Below, piece after piece: positions 7,515-14,235 of a stretch of 19,103 bases of DNA. Location: contig JBAYJY010000085.1 in NCBI GenBank assembly GCA_041664945.1, positions 1 to 19,103 on the forward strand, in the 5' to 3' direction. Both the position numbers and the translations under genes were made by a program. The first letter of the stretch is position 1; every line of letters begins with the position of its first letter. Under the pieces are notes generated by a model. The model ran no database searches and was not told the origin of the DNA. It saw nothing but the letters and a program-made list of their open reading frames with translations. Origin of the DNA: JBAYJY01 sp041664945. GTDB taxonomy: Bacteria > UBP15 > UBA6099.

Positions 7515-9146
7515 ATGATAACGGACGGCGGCGGAAAGATTTTTAACATAGGGATCGTGGGGCTTGGGAACAACGGATTGATGCACATGAACGGATTCGC
7601 GCGGCTGCCCAACAGCCGGGTGGCCGCCGTGTGCGACCTCGACGCGGGCATGCGCGAGAACGCGCTATCGGCTCTGAAGGACGATTCTGTTTTTTCGACA
7701 AACGACTATAAAAAACTCTGCGCCATGGAAGAACTGGACGCGATCAGCATCTGCACGCCGACATATTTTCACATGCCGATCGCTCTCTGCGCGCTCGATA
7801 ACGGCAAGGACCTGCTTCTCGAAAAACCGATCGCGCCGACGATCGCGGAAGTCGACAAGCTGATAGAACGCGCGTTCGACACAGACCGTATCGTTCAGAT
7901 CGGCCTTGTTTACCGCTACTGCAACCTCTACCGCACGGTCGGCAAAATGGTCGAGCGCGGCGATTTCGGGAACGTGATGATGGCGTACTGCAACGAGTTC
8001 CGCGACAACTTCCCGACGCAGTGGTTCTTCGAGACGGCGAAGTCTGGCGGCGCGCTGCTCGATAAGGATTGCCACCACTTCGACCTCTTCAGTTGGTTCA
8101 TACGCAGCCGGCCGGAAAAAGTGTACGCGATGGGCGGCCAGCATGTTGTCAAAGGGAAATCGATCAAGGTCAACTGCGGATACGCGCCGGACCAGGACGC
8201 GATGATAAAGAAACCGGACATCGTGGACCACGCGTTCGTGCTGATCGAGTATGCGAATAAAGCGCGCGCGAATCTCGGGCTGTGCATGTACGAGGTCGAG
8301 CCGCTGACGGGACTGGAAGTCGGCATAATGGGGAACAACGGAGCGCATCTCGTGGCGAAACGCGACGCGGTCCTTACCGCCGGCGGCGGCCCGCTCGGCG
8401 AGATCCGGGAAATACCGGTGGACTATGTCAACGACAACCACGGCATAGGCCACATCGGCGCCGACGTTCAGCACGTGGAATTCCTGAGATGCCTTCAGGA
8501 CCGCAAGCTGCCATACGCTAACCTGCTGAACGCTCGCGAATCGATGGTGATCGCGATGGCGGCAGAGCGCTCGATAAAAGAAAAACGAGAAGTTTTCATA
8601 GAGGAATTCAGCAGTCCTGCGATTGCGAAGCTAATGAAGAAATACAGCGCTGAACTTTCGCGGCCGACTCCCGCCCCCCTCCCTCCGCCGGCGCAAAAAA
8701 AAGAAAAAAAGCCGACGCGCGAGAAACTCATCGTCGACACGTTCACCGACCTCGTTCGATTGCTGATGGGCAAACAGCCGCGCGGCGCCGCGCTCCCGTT
8801 CACCGAGGAAACTTTCGCCAACATGGCGAAAAGAATGAACGCCGACGCCCGCTACCGGAAACTGACAAAAAGCCTGAACGCGGTCCTCGCTTTCGATTAT
8901 CCCGGCTGCCCGCGAGTCACAATGGACATAAAAGAAGGCGCGCTCGAAGTCATACCCGAGCGGCTGCACGTCAAGGAAGATGCCGCCATTATTTTTACCG
9001 AAAAAGGGTGGGAGAACATTCAGGCCGGCGACAGCCCTTACAAGCTGTTTCTCACCGGACAAATGAGGATCGCCGGCGACGTCAACAAACTGTCGCCCTA
9101 CGCGGACGCCTTCGTCGGAATCGGAAAGTTTCTCGCTGAAGGATGA
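7515..9146 (+). CDS. Gfo/Idh/MocA oxidoreductase fused to a C-terminal SCP2 domain
   Basis: A 543-residue fusion. Residues 9-130 form the NAD(P)-binding Rossmann fold (IGIVGLGNNG) with the family motif EKP at 103-105, whose K104 is the usual catalytic lysine. Residues about 131-365 form the Gfo/Idh/MocA substrate domain (GGALLDKDCHHFDLFSW). A Pro/Lys-rich linker (about 383-402) leads to a second domain at about 403-543. Its DAAIIFTEKGWENIQAG and FLTGQMRIAGD match sterol-carrier-protein-2 (SCP2) domains, which bind lipids. Such oxidoreductases usually act on sugars or inositols, so an attached lipid-binding domain is unusual. The ATG at 7515 is chosen because GGGAGG lies 7 nt upstream. The last 25 codons are repeated almost exactly at 12950-13027. 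The substrate is unknown. Confidence 0.9.
   Translation: MITDGGGKIFNIGIVGLGNNGLMHMNGFARLPNSRVAAVCDLDAGMRENALSALKDDSVFSTNDYKKLCAMEELDAISICTPTYFHMPIALCALDNGKDLLLEKPIAPTIAEVDKLIERAFDTDRIVQIGLVYRYCNLYRTVGKMVERGDFGNVMMAYCNEFRDNFPTQWFFETAKSGGALLDKDCHHFDLFSWFIRSRPEKVYAMGGQHVVKGKSIKVNCGYAPDQDAMIKKPDIVDHAFVLIEYANKARANLGLCMYEVEPLTGLEVGIMGNNGAHLVAKRDAVLTAGGGPLGEIREIPVDYVNDNHGIGHIGADVQHVEFLRCLQDRKLPYANLLNARESMVIAMAAERSIKEKREVFIEEFSSPAIAKLMKKYSAELSRPTPAPLPPPAQKKEKKPTREKLIVDTFTDLVRLLMGKQPRGAALPFTEETFANMAKRMNADARYRKLTKSLNAVLAFDYPGCPRVTMDIKEGALEVIPERLHVKEDAAIIFTEKGWENIQAGDSPYKLFLTGQMRIAGDVNKLSPYADAFVGIGKFLAEG
9069..9144 (+). repeat. 76-bp direct repeat, copy 1 (3' end of the oxidoreductase-SCP2 gene)
   Basis: Bases 9069-9144 are identical to 12950-13025 except at one position (9137 T versus 13018 G, a silent Ala codon change). 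The identity begins exactly at the Ile codon of RIAGD and runs to the first two bases after the last Gly codon, giving TGA here and TAA in the other copy. The two copies lie 3,881 bp apart in the same orientation and bracket the cyclase and PhnD-FGE genes. Confidence 0.95.
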
Positions 9147-9397
9147 AATGTTTTTCATTTGCCCAATCAGCGCAAGTGTGTTGCAAATGAGTAATAGTTC
9201 TTCAAAGAGGCAAACATAAAGTGACTCCCGCGCAGTATCGATGAGTGTAAGCTTATTACAGGGAATTGAATGCTCCTGTAACTAATCAGCAGTGTTTTTC
9301 GCACATTGTCGGTCATTATTTTCCTTCAAAAATTGCAGTAATCCTTTCAGCGTTTGTGATATAATCACACTTATTTAAGCAGGCGGTCAAAAGAGGC
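9146..9397. other. AT-rich intergenic region with several inverted repeats
   Basis: No gene is visible in these 252 bases. Immediately after the oxidoreductase stop, AAATG (9146-9150) can pair with CATTT (9156-9160). The same CATTT, extended to TCATTTGC (9155-9162), pairs instead with GCAAATGA (9183-9190), so the two hairpins exclude each other. A third perfect 7-bp stem joins TTACAGG (9256-9262) to CCTGTAA (9275-9281). None has a run of T directly after it, so none is a clear intrinsic terminator. The cyclase promoter lies at the right end. Confidence 0.5.
9355..9369 (+). promoter_or_regulatory. Extended -10 promoter overlapped by a TGTGAT/ATCACA palindrome
   Basis: TATAAT (9360-9365) is preceded by TG plus one base (9357-9359), an extended -10, which can work with a poor -35. 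It sits 33 nt upstream of the TTG start of the cyclase gene. The same bases form the inverted repeat TGTGAT-ATA-ATCACA. These arms resemble CRP/FNR-family half-sites, but the central spacing between TGTGA and TCACA is 5 bp, not the 6 bp of CRP. A protein bound here would block RNA polymerase, so repression, possibly feedback by a cAMP receptor, is conceivable. That regulatory role is inference. Confidence 0.5.
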
Positions 9398-11110
9398 TTG
9401 GAAGAGAAACGTTATAAAAAAAACCGCAGTATCGTCACAAGGGTCAGTGTAACCGTAGGCATTCTGATACTGATCTGCTCAGGTGGAATTCTTTATTATT
9501 ACACGAACAGAAACACAGGGCTCTACCGGCATGAAATGGAATTATATGCCCGCCAGATAGGGCGGCTCGCAGCCACTACCATCGTGGAAAACCTGTCGAT
9601 GGAAGATTCCTATGCCGTGGCGCGGGACATGTCGGCTTTTATCAGCCGCTTCCAGGATGTTGCGCGTATCGAGGTAAAATCCAAGGATGGCAAGTCCCTT
9701 TTTGTTTATAAAAACAAGGCTGATAAAAGAAAAACCGTTTCGGCATCCGCTGATGTTATTATGATGAACGAGAAGCTCGGAACAGTCACCGTCAGTTACC
9801 CCTATGGAGATTTTCTGTCCGACACGCGCGAACGCCGGTTTGAATCCATAACCGAGATGGCCGCCGAACTAATCCTCAAGGACATGAAGCAGGACAGCAT
9901 GGGACCGGCGGCAAACAAATTGAGTGAATTTTTCAGGGAGAAGCAAAACATACTTTTTGTTTCTCTCCTCGATGAAAACGGCTCTGTGGTTTTTTCCGAA
10001 CCACCGACCAAGGAATTGCAGAAGAAATATAAAATCAAAATAATTGAAGAAAACACAGCCAATCCGGACAGTCCTTTTAATAAGAGCGACGGTATGGCCG
10101 GGGATATTCACTACACGCAACACGAGAAACTTCTCTTTGATCCCGACGGCGAGTACGGCGTTCTGAAGATCGGCTACGGCACGAACGATTTTTTCAGGGA
10201 AAAGAAAAAGTTGTCCCTTCAACTCGCGGCGATCATCGCCCTGTTCGTCATCGGCTCGGTCGGACTCGCCATCGCTTTTTCATTCCGGCTAACGCGCCCT
10301 ATCCTGTATCTGGCGCGCATCGCCCGGAAGATCGGGGAGGGATTTCTGGACGAGCCGGTGGTGGTGAAAACCGGCGGTGACGAACTTGAAGCTCTCGGCA
10401 ACGCTATGAACGAAATGATTCACGGCCTCAAAGAACGCAACTTAGTCAAGGACACGTTCTCGCGGTACGTTACCAGCCAGGTGGCCGAGGAACTGCTCAA
10501 TAACCCCGATGCGCTCGGCCTAGGCGGGAAAAAACAATTCGTAACTATCCTCTTTTCCGATATCAGGGGATTTACGAGCTTTTCAGAGAATTTTCCACCT
10601 GAGGAAGTAGTCGAGCATCTGAACGAATACCTTTCGGCCATGGTGGGTATTGTCTTTAAGCATGAGGGCACACTTGATAAATTCATCGGCGACGCCATCA
10701 TGGTGATTTTCGGCGCCCCGATGACGCGCGAAGACGATGCGATTCGCGCCATGCGCACCGCCCTCGAAATGCGCGAAAAGCTGGCGGAACTGAACGCGAA
10801 ATGGGAACGGCAGGGTAAGAAGCCGTTCGAGATTGGCATCGGAATAAATTCCGGAGAGGTCATCGCGGGCAATATCGGAGACATACGACGCATGGAGTAT
10901 ACCGTCATCGGCGACAATGTGAACCTTGCCTCGCGCATCGAATCGCTGACAAAAGACTTCGGCGTCCCGATCATCATCAGCCGAAGCGCGTATAAACTGG
11001 TGGAAGATTTTGTCGAGGTAAAGAATTTGGAAAGCGTGAACGTGAAAGGGAAAGAAGCCCGGGTGGAGATATACGCTCTGATCGGATTGAAAGCGCGGGG
11101 AAAAGAATAA
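9398..11110 (+). CDS. Membrane-bound class III adenylate cyclase with HAMP domain
   Basis: A 570-residue sensor cyclase that should make cAMP from ATP. Membrane segments lie at about 13-35 and 272-296 and enclose a periplasmic region of about 235 residues of unrecognised type. A HAMP linker (about 297-350) and the cyclase catalytic domain (about 375-565) follow. Metal-binding aspartates are D388 (FSDIRGFTSF) and D432 (GDAIMVIFG). K428 and T502 (EYTVIGDNVNLASR) fit adenine rather than guanine selection, and N509 and R513 are the transition-state residues. All key residues are present, so it is probably an active homodimer. The start is TTG at 9398: an in-frame stop at 9362 and the first membrane segment leave no better choice. 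It is followed 43 nt later by a PhnD-FGE gene, likely in one operon, and lies inside the 76-bp direct repeats. Confidence 0.93.
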   Translation: MEEKRYKKNRSIVTRVSVTVGILILICSGGILYYYTNRNTGLYRHEMELYARQIGRLAATTIVENLSMEDSYAVARDMSAFISRFQDVARIEVKSKDGKSLFVYKNKADKRKTVSASADVIMMNEKLGTVTVSYPYGDFLSDTRERRFESITEMAAELILKDMKQDSMGPAANKLSEFFREKQNILFVSLLDENGSVVFSEPPTKELQKKYKIKIIEENTANPDSPFNKSDGMAGDIHYTQHEKLLFDPDGEYGVLKIGYGTNDFFREKKKLSLQLAAIIALFVIGSVGLAIAFSFRLTRPILYLARIARKIGEGFLDEPVVVKTGGDELEALGNAMNEMIHGLKERNLVKDTFSRYVTSQVAEELLNNPDALGLGGKKQFVTILFSDIRGFTSFSENFPPEEVVEHLNEYLSAMVGIVFKHEGTLDKFIGDAIMVIFGAPMTREDDAIRAMRTALEMREKLAELNAKWERQGKKPFEIGIGINSGEVIAGNIGDIRRMEYTVIGDNVNLASRIESLTKDFGVPIIISRSAYKLVEDFVEVKNLESVNVKGKEARVEIYALIGLKARGKE

Positions 11111-11153
11111 AGATAATCGCAGAGTTCGTTTTGATATACGCGAGGAATCCATA

Positions 11154-12914
11154 ATGAGCAAAAAAAACATTCCATCCACTTTACTGTTTATTTCTTTTAT
11201 TGTACTGCTCACTACAGGCCTACTACATCTCGGCAAAAATGCCGCCGCTGCCACAGCGAATGAAAAATATAAATTCTACATGTTGAGGATAGGGAACGTA
11301 GCGGGCGAGTCTGAAGGCGAGTTAGGCGTGATGTTGCGAAAAACCGTAGCCGCACTTTCAAATGCCACCGGCTACGATATCGAATACCTGTCCGTGACGA
11401 GCGAGAAATTCGATAACGCTCTTGATAAGGAGGAAGTGGATTTCACGATATTCGGATCAGAGACATATTCCTACCAGAAGGACGGCTACCTTAGCAATTA
11501 TATTCCGCTTGCGACCCCCGCCTTTTTCGGGAAGTCAACACATAAATATTGTCTCTTCGTCAACAAAGAACGCGGGATCAAAAGCATATCCGGTCTTGCC
11601 GGCGCGAAGCTTCACATATCCCCTTACGGGTACGGCTGGGGGCATCTGGCGGAATTTTTAGATGACGCCGGCATAAAGCAACCCGTGGGTGAATTCTTCA
11701 GCGAAGTCATACCCGCAGACAACATGCAGACAGCAATGATGCTTCTCAAGACAGGTGACATAGATGCCTTGTTCGACCAGACCGACGAGACTGATTACAT
11801 TCTTTTCACAAACAGCGAATTGAAGAAAAACATTACAACCCTCGTTTGTTCAAGTGAATATACAAACGTTCCGATGCTCTATAGGAAGGGCTTGCCAGAC
11901 GAGATGATTGCAAAGGTGGGCAAGGCGTTGATTGGCGCGCATAAATCAAAAAATTTCCAGGATGTGAGGATGATATTCGCCGCGGTCAATCTAAGCTTTA
12001 AGAAAGTATCGAAAAATGACTATGATGCGTTTAACAAATATTACGATTACGCTTGGAATAAAGGATACTACAGCGAGGTGTACGATGCGTTACCGCAGCC
12101 TGAATATAAGGAAGCATACAAGGAGCCGGAGGATATTTTTCGAGGGAAACACAAGGAGTTTGTGGAAATAGAAATAATGCTCGGAAAAGGAGATTTCAAA
12201 AAGGCTGCCGCAATGATCAAACGCCTGAAGCGAAGCGTGAAAGACAAGAGGCTTGATGAGATAGAAAAACAGGTGGGCATTTTAGCTGGTGGCGGAGTTG
12301 GGAAAGCTATGAAAGGAAACAAGTGTCCGTCGAACATGGTAAACGTGCTCGCAGGTGAGTTCACCATGGGCTCTGACACCCCGATGACAGATGAAAAGCA
12401 TACCCATAAAGAAAAGACCGGCGCGTTCTGCATAGACATGTATGAATACCCGAATATAAAGGACGTCAGGCCGAGAGTTGGGGTGAAATGGAGCGAGGCT
12501 AAATCATTGTGCGCGGCGCAGGGCAAGCGGCTGCCCACAGAGGCGGAATGGGAGAAAGCGGCGCGGGGGGCGGACGGCAGGATGTATCCTTGGGGTAATG
12601 AATGGAATCCTAAAAGCGCCAACGCGTCTGGAACAGGCGACGGATATGCAAAGACCGCTCCATCGGGAAGTTTTCCTCGCGGGAAAAGTCCTTATGGCGC
12701 TCAAGACATGGCGGGCAATCTTTGGGAGATGGCGTACGACTGGAATTACTATTCCATTATGAAGCCAAAGCCGTGGAAGAGCGGCAAGGACATCTTTGTT
12801 CTGCGCGGCGGCTCGCGGAACAGCAATACCGAGAGTGTCCGCGCCTCCTCCTGCATCAGGAGCATCAACGTCTGGTTCACCGACGTCAGTTTCCGGTGTG
12901 CCCAAGATTTATGA
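11154..12914 (+). CDS. Secreted PhnD-like binding domain fused to an FGE/SUMF1-like domain
   Basis: A 586-residue exported protein. A signal peptide covers about 1-33 (hydrophobic 9-26, then AAAATA). Residues about 38-310 resemble the periplasmic phosphonate/phosphate-binding protein PhnD (DFTIFGSETYSYQKDG, LAGAKLHISPYGYGWG). A charged helical linker lies at about 325-380. Residues 391-586 form an FGE-sulfatase/SUMF1 domain: GEFTMGS, GKRLPTEAEWEKAARG, YPWGNEW, SPYGAQDMAGNLWEM, RGGSR and SFRCA. C567 and C582 align with structural positions, but the copper-binding catalytic cysteine pair of formylglycine-generating enzymes is absent. The domain may therefore serve as a binding fold. GAGG lies 8 nt before the ATG. 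Its proximity to the cyclase suggests it senses a ligand in the periplasm for that enzyme; this is inference. Confidence 0.9.
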   Translation: MSKKNIPSTLLFISFIVLLTTGLLHLGKNAAAATANEKYKFYMLRIGNVAGESEGELGVMLRKTVAALSNATGYDIEYLSVTSEKFDNALDKEEVDFTIFGSETYSYQKDGYLSNYIPLATPAFFGKSTHKYCLFVNKERGIKSISGLAGAKLHISPYGYGWGHLAEFLDDAGIKQPVGEFFSEVIPADNMQTAMMLLKTGDIDALFDQTDETDYILFTNSELKKNITTLVCSSEYTNVPMLYRKGLPDEMIAKVGKALIGAHKSKNFQDVRMIFAAVNLSFKKVSKNDYDAFNKYYDYAWNKGYYSEVYDALPQPEYKEAYKEPEDIFRGKHKEFVEIEIMLGKGDFKKAAAMIKRLKRSVKDKRLDEIEKQVGILAGGGVGKAMKGNKCPSNMVNVLAGEFTMGSDTPMTDEKHTHKEKTGAFCIDMYEYPNIKDVRPRVGVKWSEAKSLCAAQGKRLPTEAEWEKAARGADGRMYPWGNEWNPKSANASGTGDGYAKTAPSGSFPRGKSPYGAQDMAGNLWEMAYDWNYYSIMKPKPWKSGKDIFVLRGGSRNSNTESVRASSCIRSINVWFTDVSFRCAQDL

Positions 12915-12949
12915 TTTACGCTCTATCCTTTTTCCCGTTGCCAGCGCGC

Positions 12950-13027
12950 ATCGCCGGCGACGTCAACAAACTGTCGCCCTACGCGGACGCCTTCGTCGGA
13001 ATCGGAAAGTTTCTCGCGGAAGGATAA
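12950..13027 (+). pseudogene. Orphan 3' tail of an oxidoreductase-SCP2 gene (76-bp repeat, copy 2)
   Basis: This fragment encodes the same last 25 residues as the intact gene at 7515-9146 (IAGDVNKLSPYADAFVGIGK and the final FLAEG) and ends in TAA instead of TGA. Nothing upstream resembles the rest of that gene, since the preceding sequence is the end of the PhnD-FGE gene and 35 bases of spacer. No start codon or ribosome site of its own is seen. It is a remnant left by integration or duplication. The single internal difference is silent, which hints that the copy came from an allele or paralogue that was once functional. Confidence 0.9.
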
Positions 13028-13117
13028 GTAATCATTCGTTTGATTACATACGACGCGTATTAATGCGCTTTCCGCGTGAAAGCGTCTGGAAGAATCCGGC
13101 ATATTATGAACGCTTTC
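13028..13117. repeat. Cluster of overlapping inverted repeats after the orphan tail
   Basis: Directly after the TAA, GTAATCA (13028-13034) and TGATTAC (13041-13047) form a perfect 7-bp stem with a 6-nt loop. Next, CGCTTTC (13066-13072) pairs with GAAAGCG (13078-13084) over a 5-nt loop. The same segment extended, GAAAGCGT (13078-13085), can instead pair with ACGCTTTC (13110-13117). The last two structures exclude each other. There is no T-run after them. The region to 13178 holds no gene that I can support. Confidence 0.6.
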
Positions 13118-13178
13118 CATTCCTTATGCTTTTCGACAATTGCGATGCTGGGATAATACAACTAAATGTATTTAACGG

Positions 13179-14135
13179 CTATTCCTTGCTCGACTTTCGC
13201 CTGGAAATCGCTATTAGAAATATTCCCGCAATAAATGGCGCGATGCAAAAAAACATGTAAGATAAATATGCAATATTGCTGGTTTGTCCCGTGATTTCAT
13301 TTGATCTAAATTCAAGAAGCAAAAATCCAACAGCAATAAACACAGAAAAATTAATTAAAAGCCATCCGGTAATTCTCTTCATGTCGATATAATAATTCCG
13401 GCCTGTGTCGTTTTTTCTTAAAAATATTTTTGGCATTTCATTAGTGATAACTTTGAATGGGGACATATTTAAAGCGGTTTTAATATATTTCCTCACTGTC
13501 AAATACGCATAAATCAGTAAAGGAATCACGAAAAATACCACATGCATATTCCGGGTGAGCAGAAAAAAATCGTAACATCCATGAAAAAGAGCTGCAATAA
13601 TTAATCCATTTAAAACAATTAAAAATCTATTTTCATTCCTGAATTTCGCAAGCCCCAAATAAAATCCTATAATAGCTCCGAAAAACACATGGCCCGGGAC
13701 TGATAATAACGCTCTTGAAACGCCGGTCACATATCCCGACGACATTACATACAAGATATTTTCAAAGGTTGCGAAACCGGCAGCCGCCGCGGCGCCATAC
13801 ACAACGCCATCCATCACCTCGTTAAACGCATTGTCCCTATAGGCTTTATGCATCGCCATGAGTTTTGCAGACTCTTCAACAATTCCTATGCAGATTATTG
13901 TGCAAAATAAAAAGAAGCCGACTTCTTTGTTCGCCATTTTATGAGGAGAATAACCCCATAATGAAAACAGTATTTTTTCTGTAAAACCTGCCGGCAACGT
14001 GTATGCCATTCCTAAAAAAAATGTTTTCCAAATAAGCGTCGCCGGCTCTTTTTCATACTTGTCAGCCCTAAAAAACAGCCACATTAAAAACAAACCAGGA
14101 ACGATAGAAATTATCAGAAGTAATAGGCGGTTCAT
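13179..14135 (-). CDS. PrsW family intramembrane protease
   Basis: A 318-residue polytopic membrane protein with about eight hydrophobic segments, beginning with the N-terminal one (LLLLIISIVPGLFLMWLFF). The PrsW hallmarks are present in order: a basic/acidic region after the first segment (RADKYEKEP), the EExxK motif (VEESAK) in a membrane helix, FATFEN, the GHVFFG helix and HGCYDF. PrsW proteins cut membrane-bound anti-sigma factors or other membrane substrates. No anti-sigma gene is visible nearby. After the core, about residues 215-305 add a cytoplasmic stretch and two more membrane segments. The gene is visibly more AT-rich than the paaK and uvrC regions on either side, which suggests transfer. 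The start ATG at 14135 lacks a strong ribosome site. Confidence 0.88.
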   Translation of the reverse strand: MNRLLLLIISIVPGLFLMWLFFRADKYEKEPATLIWKTFFLGMAYTLPAGFTEKILFSLWGYSPHKMANKEVGFFLFCTIICIGIVEESAKLMAMHKAYRDNAFNEVMDGVVYGAAAAAGFATFENILYVMSSGYVTGVSRALLSVPGHVFFGAIIGFYLGLAKFRNENRFLIVLNGLIIAALFHGCYDFFLLTRNMHVVFFVIPLLIYAYLTVRKYIKTALNMSPFKVITNEMPKIFLRKNDTGRNYYIDMKRITGWLLINFSVFIAVGFLLLEFRSNEITGQTSNIAYLSYMFFCIAPFIAGIFLIAISRRKSSKE

Positions 14136-14217
14136 ATCCGGATTTTAGCTTTCAGCAAATAGATGCGAGCGAAAAAGAAAATAATTATGAAACAATCCGA
14201 TTGCGTTTCGTCACCAA

Positions 14218-14235
14218 AACCGCCGATCAGCGGTT
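14218..14235 (-). terminator. Possible weak terminator overlapping the paaK stop codon
   Basis: The minus strand reads AACCGC-TGATCG-GCGGTT-TT, a 6-bp stem with a 6-nt loop that contains the paaK stop codon and is followed by only a short T-run. It could end the liv-paaK transcript inefficiently. The remaining bases to 14136 form the AT-rich leader of the PrsW gene on the same strand and show no clear promoter. Confidence 0.35.

Noticed and set aside
7665..8474. Minus-strand open frame opposite the Gfo/Idh/MocA gene
   Set aside because: It is rich in Arg, Val and His with no family match, and it lies opposite a conserved enzyme.
9155..9190. Hairpin after the oxidoreductase gene as an intrinsic terminator
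   Set aside because: The loop is 20 nt, the stem is AT-rich, and no T-run follows the second arm.
12722..13027. An open frame that runs from inside the PhnD-FGE gene into the orphan repeat tail
   Set aside because: Its first two thirds are an out-of-frame reading of a clear FGE domain. Only the tail has homology, so it is not a gene.
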